Shown here one piece after another: positions 6,107 to 15,532 of a DNA stretch of 25,964 nt; within the stretch, counting starts at the first letter, position 1; each line of letters begins with the position of its first letter. Made by a program: the position numbers and the translations under genes. Source of the stretch: JBKPHS01 sp046729975 (GTDB lineage: Bacteria > Actinomycetota > Thermoleophilia > Solirubrobacterales > Thermoleophilaceae); NCBI GenBank assembly GCA_046729975.1, contig JBKPHS010000002.1:1-25964 (forward strand), read 5' to 3'. The notes under the pieces were generated by a model, which made no database searches, had not been told where the DNA came from, and saw only the letters and a program-made list of their open reading frames with translations.

Positions 6107-8457
6107 TCCGTCAGTCCGCCATCGTCGTCGAGCCCTGGGCGGTGCGCGAGACCGAGCTGCGACTGGACATGCTCAGTCAGACGGAGTCGGTGTTCGCGCT
6201 GGCCAACGGGCACGTTGGCCTGCGGGCGAACCTCGATGAGGGCGAGCCCTACGGCCTGCCCGGGACGTACCTCAACTCGTTCTACGAGGTGCGGCCCCTT
6301 CCCTACGCCGAGGCGGGCTACGGCAACCCCGAGGCCGGCCAGAGCGTCGTGAACGTGACGAATGGAAAGATCATCCGCCTGCTGGTCGACGACGAGCCGT
6401 TCGACGTCCGGTACGGGGAGCTGCGAGCGCACGAGCGCGTGCTGGACCTTCGGGCCGGTCTCCTTCGGCGGAGCGTCGAATGGGTCTCGCCGACGAGGCG
6501 TCCGGTGCGAATCAGCTCGGTGCGCCTCGTCTCGTTCTCCCAGCGCGCGGTCGCCGCGATCCTCTACGAGGTGGAGCCGCTGGAGGGAAGGACCCCGGTC
6601 GTGGTGCAGTCCGAGCTCGTCGCAAACGAGCCGCTGCCGCCCCCCGACGGCGACCCGCGCGCCGCGGCGGCGCTCGGCTCTCCGCTCCAGTCCGAGTACT
6701 TCGCCGATCGCGACGCGAGGGCCATACTCGTGCACACAACGCGGGCGAGCGCGCTGCGGATGGGCGCGGCCATGGACCACGTGATCGATGGACCGCCGGG
6801 CACCGAGTGGTCGGCGGAGAGCTTCGAGGACCTTGGGCGCGTAACGGTCACCGCCGAGCTCGACGCCGGGGAGCGCCTGCGGGTGGTGAAGTTCCTGGCA
6901 TACGGCTGGTCGGGCCGACGGTCGATGTCGGCGATCCGCGACCAGGTCGGCGGCGCTCTGGCCGAGGCGCGGCACACCGGCTGGGACGGGCTCGTCGCCG
7001 ACCAGCGCGGCTATCTCGACGACTTCTGGGACCGCGCCGATGTCGAGATCGAAGGAGACGCAGAGCTCCAGCAGGCGATTCGCTTCAGTCTCTTCCACAC
7101 CCTCCAGGCCGGCGCCCGGGCCGAGCAGCGAGCCATCGCCGCGAAGGGGCTGACCGGCCCGGGCTACGACGGGCACACCTTCTGGGACACCGAGACCTTC
7201 GTGCTGCCGGTGCTGACCTACACGGTCCCCGAGGCCGCCGCCGACGCCCTGCGCTGGCGACAGGTGACGCTCGACCACGCGCGTGAGCGGGCAAAGGTGC
7301 TCGGCCTTTCGGGCGCGGCCTTTCCGTGGCGCACCATTCGCGGCCAGGAGTCCTCCGGCTACTGGCCGGCCGGAACGGCCGCATTCCACATCGGAGCCGA
7401 CGTCGCAGATGCCGTGGTGCGCTACCGGGGGGCGACCGATGACGAGGCCTTCGAGCGGGACGTAGGGCTGGAGCTCCTGGTCGAGACGGCGAGGTTGTGG
7501 CGCTCGCTTGGGCACCACGACACCGAGGGGCGCTTTCGCATCGACGGTGTGACCGGTCCCGACGAATACAGCGCCATCGCCGACAACAACGTCTACACGA
7601 ATCTCATGGCCCAGCGGAACCTCCGGGAGGCAGCGGACGCCGCCGAGCGACATGTGGACCGCGCCGCCGAGCTCGGCGTCGACGAGGAGGAGACCGCGAG
7701 CTGGCGGGACGCGGCCCAGGCGATCCTCATCCCGTACGACGAGGACCTGCGGGTCCACAGTCAGGCCGAGGAATTCACCGAGCACGAGCTCTGGAACTTC
7801 GAAGCGACGAGCGCCGACCAGTATCCGCTGATGCTGCACTTTCCCTACTTCGACCTCTACCGCAAGCAGGTGGTCAAGCAGGCGGACCTGGTGCTCGCCC
7901 TCCATCTGCGCGGCGACGCCTTCAGCGAGGAGGAGAAGGCCCGCAACTTCGCCTACTACGAGCGCTTGACCGTCCGCGATTCTTCGCTGTCCGCCTGTAC
8001 GCAGGCAGTGATTGCGGCCGAGGTCGGCCACCTGGAGCTGGCCTACGACTACTTCGGCCAGGCGGCGCTCCTGGATCTGGCCGATTTCGAGCACAACACC
8101 CGCGACGGCGTCCACATCGCATCCCTGGCGGGGGCATGGATCGCGGCCGTCGCCGGTTTCGGCGGCATGCGCGACCACGACGGTGTCCTCAGCTTCAAGC
8201 CATGCCTGCCGCAGGCCCTGACCGGGCTGACGTTCCGGCTCATGTTCCGGGGACGACGGCTACGCGTCCAGATCCGGCACGCACGGGCGACCTACACGCT
8301 GCTCGACGGCCCGCCGCTCGAGATCACCCATCACGGCGAGCCCGCGACGGTCACCTCCGACCGGCCGCTGCGACGTCCCATTCCGCCGTCGCCTGCTCGC
8401 GAGCCTCCGATACAGCCGCCGGGCCGGGCGCCGGCGCGCCGCCGCCCCGCGAAGTAG
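6103..8457 (+). CDS. glycoside hydrolase family 65 disaccharide phosphorylase
   Basis: A 784-residue GH65 enzyme, by family an inverting phosphorylase acting on trehalose, maltose, kojibiose or a related alpha-glucoside to give beta-glucose 1-phosphate and glucose. The N-terminal beta-sandwich (to about 270) includes ANGHVGLRANLDEGEP. The (alpha/alpha)6 barrel follows, with the FWDTETFVLP motif near 353, the predicted general acid Glu488 in GVTGPDEYSA, and KQADLVLALHL near 590. A small C-terminal beta domain is followed by a Pro/Arg-rich tail of about 35 residues that is unusual for the family. It is translationally coupled to the preceding mutase. The stop codon overlaps the opposite-strand tRNA-Met by 3 bp. 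Specificity among GH65 substrates cannot be read from sequence alone. Confidence 0.9.
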   Translation: MIRQSAIVVEPWAVRETELRLDMLSQTESVFALANGHVGLRANLDEGEPYGLPGTYLNSFYEVRPLPYAEAGYGNPEAGQSVVNVTNGKIIRLLVDDEPFDVRYGELRAHERVLDLRAGLLRRSVEWVSPTRRPVRISSVRLVSFSQRAVAAILYEVEPLEGRTPVVVQSELVANEPLPPPDGDPRAAAALGSPLQSEYFADRDARAILVHTTRASALRMGAAMDHVIDGPPGTEWSAESFEDLGRVTVTAELDAGERLRVVKFLAYGWSGRRSMSAIRDQVGGALAEARHTGWDGLVADQRGYLDDFWDRADVEIEGDAELQQAIRFSLFHTLQAGARAEQRAIAAKGLTGPGYDGHTFWDTETFVLPVLTYTVPEAAADALRWRQVTLDHARERAKVLGLSGAAFPWRTIRGQESSGYWPAGTAAFHIGADVADAVVRYRGATDDEAFERDVGLELLVETARLWRSLGHHDTEGRFRIDGVTGPDEYSAIADNNVYTNLMAQRNLREAADAAERHVDRAAELGVDEEETASWRDAAQAILIPYDEDLRVHSQAEEFTEHELWNFEATSADQYPLMLHFPYFDLYRKQVVKQADLVLALHLRGDAFSEEEKARNFAYYERLTVRDSSLSACTQAVIAAEVGHLELAYDYFGQAALLDLADFEHNTRDGVHIASLAGAWIAAVAGFGGMRDHDGVLSFKPCLPQALTGLTFRLMFRGRRLRVQIRHARATYTLLDGPPLEITHHGEPATVTSDRPLRRPIPPSPAREPPIQPPGRAPARRRPAK

Positions 8458-8527
8458 CTCCGGGTGGATTCGAACCACCGACCTCACCATTATGAGTGGT
8501 GCGCTCTAACCGCTGAGCTACGGAGCC
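8455..8527 (-). tRNA. tRNA-Met(CAT), elongator type
   Basis: On the minus strand acceptor GGCTCCG pairs with CGGAGCT (a G1-U72 wobble, then six Watson-Crick pairs). D arm GCTC/GAGC, anticodon stem CACCA/TGGTG with loop CTCATAA (anticodon CAT at plus 8492-8494), and T arm GGTGG-TTCGAAT-CCACC are all intact. A is the discriminator; CCA is not encoded. The first pair and lack of initiator features favour elongator Met. A lysidine-modified tRNA-Ile(CAT) is the alternative. Its last three bases are the complement of the convergent GH65 gene's TAG. Confidence 0.92.
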
Positions 8528-8541
8528 TCGGCTTACGCGAC

Positions 8542-8548
8542 GATTCTA
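8542..8548. promoter_or_regulatory. possible shared -10 for tRNA-Met and the formiminotransferase gene
   Basis: GATTCTA reads as GATTCT on the plus strand, 5 nt before the GTG at 8553, and as TAGAAT on the minus strand, 15 nt before the tRNA 5' end. Divergent starts only 25 bp apart leave little room for separate promoters. No convincing -35 on either side. Confidence 0.35.
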
Positions 8549-8552
8549 GGCG

Positions 8553-9434
8553 GTGACTCCGCCGCCGATCCTGCTTGCTGCTCCCAACGTCAGCGAGGGC
8601 CGCGACCGCTCGGCCGTCGAGGCGATAGGCACAGCCTTCGCGCCGGCGCGGCTGCTGGACGTCCACTCGGACGCCGACCACAACCGCAGCGTCTTCACGC
8701 TGATAGCCCCTCAGGGCGAGCTGGCCGCCGCGCTGGTGCGCGGCGCCCGGGAGGCCGTGGCTCGGATCGACCTACGGCGCCACGACGGGCTGCATCCGCA
8801 CGTAGGCGCGCTCGACGTGGCTCCCGTCGTCTACCTGGACGAGGGCGCCCGTGGCGCAGCCGTCGCCGAGGCCCTGACGGCCGGCGCGCTGATCGGAGAG
8901 GAGCTCGAGCTGCCCGTGCTCCTCTACGGGCAACTCGCAACGGCTGAGGAGGCACGCGAGCGCGCCGCGATCCGCGCTGGCGGGCCGGCCGCGCTCGCGC
9001 GGCGCATCGAGGGCGGCGAGCTGCGGCCCGACTATGGGCCGGCGCGGGCGCACCCGAGCGCGGGCGCCGTGCTTGTCACGGCCCGGCCACCGCTCATCGC
9101 GTTCAATGTCGAGCTCGCCACCGCCGACCTGGAGCTGGCGCGCTCCGTGGCCGCGGCCCTGCGCGAGTCGGGCGGCGGGCTGCCCGGGGTGAAGGCGATC
9201 GGGCTCTACCTGGCCGCCAGCGGCCGCGCGCAGGTCTCCTTCAACGTCGAGGATCACCGCGCGGTCCCGCTGCGAGAGCTGGTCGAGGCGGTCAGGGCGC
9301 GGGCGCCGATCGCCGAGGCGGAGCTGGTCGGACTGGCGCCGGCCGCGGCCCTCGAAGGCTTCCCTGAAGACGTGCCGCTGCGCGGCTTCGACCCCTCCCG
9401 GCACCTGATAGAGAACGCAGTAGCCTCAGGATGA
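8553..9434 (+). CDS. glutamate formimidoyltransferase
   Basis: Transfers the formimino group between formiminoglutamate and tetrahydrofolate, a histidine-degradation and one-carbon step in the cytoplasm. The 293-residue protein matches the formiminotransferase domain alone, without cyclodeaminase. PNVSEGRD (11-18), DHNRSVFT (42-49) and RHDGLHPHVGALDV (76-89) are family signatures; His81 aligns with the catalytic His82 of the porcine bifunctional enzyme. The C-terminal subdomain (about 180-290) is complete. No other hut gene is linked here, so it may serve general folate metabolism. The GTG start has no Shine-Dalgarno. The last four codons, including TGA, lie inside the palindrome at 9424-9596. 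Confidence 0.88.
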   Translation: MTPPPILLAAPNVSEGRDRSAVEAIGTAFAPARLLDVHSDADHNRSVFTLIAPQGELAAALVRGAREAVARIDLRRHDGLHPHVGALDVAPVVYLDEGARGAAVAEALTAGALIGEELELPVLLYGQLATAEEARERAAIRAGGPAALARRIEGGELRPDYGPARAHPSAGAVLVTARPPLIAFNVELATADLELARSVAAALRESGGGLPGVKAIGLYLAASGRAQVSFNVEDHRAVPLRELVEAVRARAPIAEAELVGLAPAAALEGFPEDVPLRGFDPSRHLIENAVASG

Positions 9435-9596
9435 CCGACCCCGACCGACGCACCCCTGGATGACGCTGCAAACCTTCGCCGGCCCGCGTCCTCGGGCTCG
9501 TCCATACATTTCATGTATGAACTTCACCCTGCGTCCTCGTCCGGCTCGGTTTTCGCGCCCCCAGGGGCACGTCGGCCGGAATCGGCCATCCTCAGG
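9424..9596. repeat. 173-bp imperfect palindrome, copy A
   Basis: The left arm from 9424 pairs with the right arm ending at 9596, closing on CATACAT-TTC-ATGTATG (9503-9519). In the outer 36 bp, 29 positions match. Six of the seven differences are A-C or C-A oppositions on the plus strand (9434/9586, 9439/9581, 9440/9580, 9444/9576, 9451/9569, 9452/9568); these are G-U pairs in minus-strand RNA. It shares collinear blocks with copy B at 9966: GGATGACGC, CCTTCGCCGG, CCGGCTCGGT and GCGCCCCC, all offset by 540-543 bp. It begins inside the last codons of the formiminotransferase gene and ends 7 bp before the next start. Confidence 0.85.
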
Positions 9597-9603
9597 GCGG
9601 TAA

Positions 9604-9969
9604 ATGGCTCAGACCAGGAGGAAGCGCAAGCGCAAGCACCGCGGCACGCCGGCGGGCACGATCGAGCGCGCCAGCAGCGACCGGGAGCGGCGGCGGCACC
9701 CGCAGACCAGGGAGGACCGGAAGGCCGAGGCCCGCCGCCGGCGAGCCGCGCGGCTCGATCGCCCGCCGTCCTGGAGCTCCGCGTTCCAGCGCGCCGGCAT
9801 CGCGGCGGCGCTGTTCGCCGTCGTCGTGGTCGCCGCCTTCGGCGAGCCGATGCAGAACGCGGTGGTGCTCGCCGCCTTCATGCTGCTGATCTACGTGCCG
9901 TTCGGCTACTTCTTCGACTCGGTCGTCTACAGGCGCCGGCAGGCCAAGAAGGCCGCAGGCGGCAGCTAG
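9604..9969 (+). CDS. small basic membrane protein with two helices
   Basis: A 121-residue protein I cannot assign to a named family. The N-terminal half (1-60) is very rich in Arg and Lys and has no hydrophobic stretch. Two transmembrane helices follow, about 64-81 (GIAAALFAVVVVAAF) and 86-108 (NAVVLAAFMLLIYVPFGYFF), ending in a basic YRRRQAKK tail. The positive-inside rule predicts both termini in the cytoplasm, with the basic arm free to contact nucleic acid, ribosomes or lipid headgroups. Start ATG 9604 follows GGGCGG at short spacing. The gene is bracketed by copies A and B of the palindrome, and its stop codon lies inside copy B. A longer overlapping frame from 9513 was rejected. Confidence 0.72.
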   Translation: MAQTRRKRKRKHRGTPAGTIERASSDRERRRHPQTREDRKAEARRRRAARLDRPPSWSSAFQRAGIAAALFAVVVVAAFGEPMQNAVVLAAFMLLIYVPFGYFFDSVVYRRRQAKKAAGGS

Positions 9970-10137
9970 ATGGCTGATCCCACGACCCCGCGCACGCGGA
10001 TGACGCACGGATGCCTTCGCCGGATCGGGGTCATCGGGCTCGCCGATACCTTCGGGTATCGGCGTCGCCCTGCTTCCCCCGCCCGGCTCGGTCCCGTGCG
10101 CCCCCGCGCACACGCGGCCGTGGGATCAACCATCTAG
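9966..10137. repeat. 172-bp imperfect palindrome, copy B
   Basis: CTAGATGG (9966-9973) pairs with CCATCTAG (10130-10137), and the arms remain complementary to the tip, a 10-bp stem (10041-10050/10055-10064) closed by a TTCG tetraloop. Six transition-type mispairs in the outer arms (9974/10129, 9985/10118, 9991/10112, 9993/10110, 9994/10109, 10000/10103) are all plus-strand A-C oppositions, hence G-U in minus-strand RNA. It fills the whole gap between the small membrane protein, whose TAG it contains, and the -10 of the MBL gene, which overlaps its right end. Confidence 0.87.
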
Positions 10138-10140
10138 GCT
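10135..10140 (+). promoter_or_regulatory. -10 element of the MBL-hisS-aspS operon (leaderless type)
   Basis: TAGGCT ends 6 nt before the ATG at 10147, and no Shine-Dalgarno is present. Its first three bases are the last three of palindrome copy B, so the palindrome's fold or binding could affect this promoter. Confidence 0.45.
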
Positions 10141-10146
10141 CGACGC

Positions 10147-10785
10147 ATGGACGTCCGCATGTTCACGGTAGGCCTGGTGCAGGAGAACTGCTACCTGGTT
10201 CGCCGGCCAGACTCGGACAGGGCCGTGATCATCGACCCAGGGGACGAGTCCGAGAAGCTGCTCGGCGCGATCGACGCGCTGGGGCTCACGCTCGACGGCA
10301 TCCTGCTGACGCACACGCACTTCGACCACGTCGGCGCCGTCGCCCCTGTCGCGAAGGCGACCGGCGCCGAGGTCTGGGTCCCCGAGCTCGAGCGCCAGGT
10401 GCTCGCCGACATCATGAGCTACGTCCCGTGGCAGGGCTTCGGCCCCTTCGAGAGCTACGAGGCCGAGCACACGCTCTCCGGCGGCGAGAAGCTCGAGCTG
10501 GCCGGATTCGAGATCGACGTGATCTTCACACCCGGGCACAGCCCCGGACACGTGAGCTTCTCGATTCCCGAGAAGGCCGCGCTGTTCTCCGGTGACGTGC
10601 TGTTCCAGGGCTCGGTCGGGCGGACGGATCTGCCGGGCGGCGACTGGCCAACCCTGCTCAAGTCGATCCGGACGCTGATCGAGTCCCTGCCCGAGGAGAC
10701 GACCGTGCACCCGGGTCACATGGGCGTGACGACGCTGGCAGCCGAGCGCGCCGCCAATCCGTTCCTCGCCGAGCTCGCGCGGTAG
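10147..10785 (+). CDS. metallo-beta-lactamase-fold hydrolase, glyoxalase II-like
   Basis: A 212-residue soluble hydrolase of the YcbL/glyoxalase II-like group, expected to bind two metals and cleave thioesters or a similar bond. The HxHxDH motif is THTHFDH with His56, His58, Asp60 and His61. Further ligands are His in the GHSPGHVSF segment (about 130), Asp in FSGDVLF (about 148), and His in HPGHM (about 193). It lacks the C-terminal substrate-binding domain of classical glyoxalase II, so the substrate is open. The stop at 10785 is 3 bp before the hisS start; co-transcription with hisS and aspS is very likely. Confidence 0.87.
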   Translation: MDVRMFTVGLVQENCYLVRRPDSDRAVIIDPGDESEKLLGAIDALGLTLDGILLTHTHFDHVGAVAPVAKATGAEVWVPELERQVLADIMSYVPWQGFGPFESYEAEHTLSGGEKLELAGFEIDVIFTPGHSPGHVSFSIPEKAALFSGDVLFQGSVGRTDLPGGDWPTLLKSIRTLIESLPEETTVHPGHMGVTTLAAERAANPFLAELAR

Positions 10786-10788
10786 GCC

Positions 10789-12026
10789 GTGGCCGGCGAG
10801 AATCTCAGGGCCCCGCGGGGCACGTTCGACGTGCTGCCGGAGGACGGACGCCGGCGCCGGGACCTCTGGCGCCTCAGCGAGGAGCTGCTGGAGCCGGCCG
10901 GGTACGGCACGGCGTTCACCCCGATCTTCGAGAGCACCGAGCTCTTCGCGCGCGGAGTGGGGGAGACGACGGACATCGTCCAGAAGGAGATGTTCACGTT
11001 CGAGGACCAGGGCGGCCGCTCGCTGACGCTGCGTCCCGAGGGGACCGCGGGCATCTGCCGCGCGTACATCGAGCATGGGATGCACAAGCTGCCGCAGCCG
11101 GTCAAGCTCTGGTACTGGGGGCCATTCTTCCGCCACGAGGCACCCCAGGCCGGCCGCTACCGCCAATTCACGCAGGTGGGCGCGGAGGCGCTCGGGTCCG
11201 ACGATCCGACGATCGACGCCGAGCTGATCCTGCTCCTGTCCGAGCTCCTCGAGCGCGCCGGGGCACGTGGGATCAGGCTGCGACTGTCGAGCCTTGGGAC
11301 CCCGGAGACGCGGCGCGCGTACTCCGACGAGCTTCGCGCATACCTGGGGGGCCGCGAGTCGGAGCTGTCGGAGGAGGTTCGCAACCGGATCGACGCGAAC
11401 CCGCTGCGCGCATTCGACTCGGACGACCCCGGCACGAAGAGGGTCCTCGAGGGCGCGCCGCGGCTGATCGACCGGCTGGCGCCGGAGGATGCCGAGCACT
11501 TCGAGGCCGTGCGCGCGCTGCTCGAGGACGCGGGCCAGCCCTATGAGCTCGACGGGACGCTCGTGCGCGGGCTCGACTACTACACGCGCACGGTGTTCGA
11601 GTTCGAGAGCACCGAGCTCGGCGCGCAGAGCGCGCTCGGAGGCGGCGGTCGCTACGACCTGCTGGTCGAGCAGCTCGGTGGTCCGCCCACGCCGGGCGTC
11701 GGCTGGGCGGCCGGTGTCGAGCGCATCCTGCTCGCGTCGGGCGGCGAGGCGGCCGCGCAGGCGCCGCAGGCGTTCATTGCGGTCGAGTCGGATCCCCGCG
11801 CGGCTTTCGCCCTGCTTCGCCGGCTGCGCGAGAAGGGCGTGCAGGCACAGATGGAGCAGGCCGGCCGGTCGCTCAAGGGGCAGCTCAAGCACGCTGATCG
11901 CCTCGGGGCGCGCTCGGTAGTGATCGTCGGGGACGACGGCCTGCGCGTCCGCGACATGCAGAGCGGCGAGCAGCGTGATGCGTCCGATGCGGACGAGGCC
12001 GTGCGCCTCGTGCTGGACTACGAGCC

Positions 12027-12030
<4 letters not shown>
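10789..12030 (+). CDS. hisS: histidyl-tRNA synthetase
   Basis: Class II synthetase that charges tRNA-His. The 413-residue length is normal. PRGTFDVLPED marks the N-terminus; motif 2 is seen in FRHEAPQAGRYRQFTQVGAE (residues about 117-136), the HisRS-specific loops in RGLDYYTRTVFE (about 260) and ALGGGGRYDLL, motif 3 in GVGWAAGVERILLA (about 304-317), and the anticodon-binding domain after about 325. GTG at 10789 follows the MBL stop by 3 bp. The TGA overlaps the aspS GTG by 4 bp. Confidence 0.95.
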
Positions 12031-13829
<1,799 letters not shown>

Positions 13830-14026
13830 CAGGGGCGGCGAGCTGTACTAACGTTGGCCCTGGCCCGAGCTTGTGCGCCAGCCGTTCACGCGTTTTGAGC
13901 CAACACGAAGGGAAGGGAGTCCGGCTCGGGGCGGGTCGTGGCCCGTCTCGGAGGACACCCAGGCTTGCATAGGCAGGCTCATTCCCCCGGACGGCAGCGG
14001 CGAGCTGGGGCCGTACTCTCTCTGAC
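13830..14026. other. 197-bp intergenic region between aspS and the mnmA fusion
   Basis: No gene or strong terminator is seen. CTGGC/GCCAG around 13860-13882 could form a weak hairpin after aspS. The string GCGGCGAGCTG followed by GTACT occurs near 13834-13849 and again near 13998-14017, the second just upstream of the mnmA start, so an old promoter duplication is possible. Confidence 0.4.
14014..14019 (+). promoter_or_regulatory. -10 element of the mnmA-sigma operon (leaderless type)
   Basis: TACTCT ends 7 nt before the GTG at 14027, with no Shine-Dalgarno between. The -35 is not evident. Confidence 0.45.
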
Positions 14027-15532
14027 GTGTCCCCGCTCTCGAGCTTCGACGACCACCTCTCCGCTCCGCGCGGACTGGGACGGCTGCGCGACCGAGGGCA
14101 CACCGGCGCCGCGGGCGGCAACGCCTGCGGTGACCTGATCCGTGTCTCGCTGCGGATCGAGTCGGGGGCCGTGGCCGAGGCGGGCTTCGGCGCCGATGGA
14201 TGCGGCGCGCTGACGGCAGCTGGAAGCGCCGCCGTGGAGCTCGTCGAGGAGAGGCCGTTGCTCGACGCCGCCCGGGTCGGGCCGGCGCAGCTCGAGGCCG
14301 AGCTCGGCGGCCTGATCCCGCCCAAGCGGCACGCCGCGGCGCTCGCGGCGGACGCGCTTCACCGCGCGCTCGCGTCCGCCTGCGCGGACGGCGCGCTGCG
14401 GCTCGAGCCGAGCCCGAGGCGCACGCTCGTGGCGATGAGCGGCGGCGTGGACAGCGCGGTCGCCGCCCTGCTCGCGCTCGAAGCGGGCGACGAGGTCGTG
14501 GCCGTCACGCTCGAGCTGTGGGCGGATCCCGCCCACGACGGAAACCGCAGCTGCTGCTCGCCGCAGGCCGTCATTGGCGCTCGCGCGCTGGCCCACAGCA
14601 TGGGCATCCCACACCTGACGCTCGACCTGCGTGACCGCTTCCGCGCGGACGTCGTGGACCACTTCGTCGCCGGCCACGAGGCGGGCGAGACGCCCAATCC
14701 ATGCGTCCGGTGCAACGGCCTCGTGCGCTTCGACGCGATGCTCGCGCTCGCGGAGCGACTGGGCGCGGCCCGCCTTGCCACCGGGCACTACGCACGCGTG
14801 GACCGTGACGCGGCCGGGCCGATGCTCGCTGCGGCGGCAGATCCCGCGAAGGACCAGACGTACATGCTCGCACGCCTGTCGTCCGCCGAGCTCGACCGGG
14901 TCCGGTTCCCGCTCGGCGACCTCACGAAGGAGCAGGTACGGGCGATCGCCCGCGACGCGGCCCTGCCGGTCGCCGACAAGCCCGAGAGCCAGGATCTCTG
15001 CTTCCTAGCGGGCGTGGACCGTCCGCGGTTCCTGCGGGACCGCGCTCCAGGGCTCGCGATGTCGGGTCCTGGCGAGATCGTGGGCCTCGACGGACGCGTG
15101 CTCGGCCGGCACGACGGTCACGAGCGCTTCACCGTGGGACAGCGGCGCGGTCTGCGCATCGCGGTGGGCGACCCGCTGTACGTCGTGCGGAAGGATGCTG
15201 CGACAAACCGCGTCACGGTCGGCCCGCGCACCGCGCTGGCGACGCGCGAGGTGATGCTGCGCGACGCGGGCCTCAGCCGTCCCGGCCCGGCGGTCGACAG
15301 GGTGAGGCTCCGCTACCGCTCGTCTCCCGTACCCTGCCGGGTGGCCGGAACGCCGGGTGCCGGAGCTCACGAGCGGCTCGCGCTCGAGCTCGCGCGGCCG
15401 GTCGAAGGAGTGGCGCCAGGCCAGACCGCGTGCCTTATGCAGGGGGAACGGATAATCGGATGGGCGACGATCGCCGCACCCAGCGGGGGGACGGCGGCGA
15501 CAGCCCCGGCAGAGGAGACCCATGCCGCCTGA
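14027..15532 (+). CDS. mnmA: IscU/NifU-like domain fused to tRNA 2-thiouridylase MnmA
   Basis: MnmA adenylates and thiolates U34 of tRNA-Lys, -Glu and -Gln. MnmA is usually near 360 residues; this protein has 501 because of an N-terminal IscU-like scaffold domain (about 5-120). That domain keeps Cys34 and Asp36 in GNACGDLI, Cys59 in GADGCGAL and His102 in PPKRH, the equivalents of E. coli IscU Cys37, Asp39, Cys63 and His105, but Ala103 replaces the third Cys (Cys106). The MnmA part has the PP-loop SGGVDS (138-143), CVRC in TPNPCVRCN (226-229), TGHYAR (252-257) and Cys325 in SQDLCFLAG, then a C-terminal beta domain. Cys226, Cys229 and Cys325 could ligate an Fe-S cluster. GTG 14027 appears leaderless. 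The 3' end overlaps the next gene by 11 bp. Confidence 0.88.
   Translation: MSPLSSFDDHLSAPRGLGRLRDRGHTGAAGGNACGDLIRVSLRIESGAVAEAGFGADGCGALTAAGSAAVELVEERPLLDAARVGPAQLEAELGGLIPPKRHAAALAADALHRALASACADGALRLEPSPRRTLVAMSGGVDSAVAALLALEAGDEVVAVTLELWADPAHDGNRSCCSPQAVIGARALAHSMGIPHLTLDLRDRFRADVVDHFVAGHEAGETPNPCVRCNGLVRFDAMLALAERLGAARLATGHYARVDRDAAGPMLAAAADPAKDQTYMLARLSSAELDRVRFPLGDLTKEQVRAIARDAALPVADKPESQDLCFLAGVDRPRFLRDRAPGLAMSGPGEIVGLDGRVLGRHDGHERFTVGQRRGLRIAVGDPLYVVRKDAATNRVTVGPRTALATREVMLRDAGLSRPGPAVDRVRLRYRSSPVPCRVAGTPGAGAHERLALELARPVEGVAPGQTACLMQGERIIGWATIAAPSGGTAATAPAEETHAA

Noticed and set aside
5941..8178. Minus-strand open frame of 745 codons
   Set aside because: It lies antisense to the GH65 gene, whose motifs are unmistakable; long antisense frames are common at this GC content.
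9513..9977. Open frame starting within palindrome A
   Set aside because: Out of frame with the two-helix membrane protein, low-complexity Arg/Ala content, no ribosome site.
10126..11892. Minus-strand open frame of 588 codons
   Set aside because: Antisense to the MBL hydrolase and hisS, both clearly coding.
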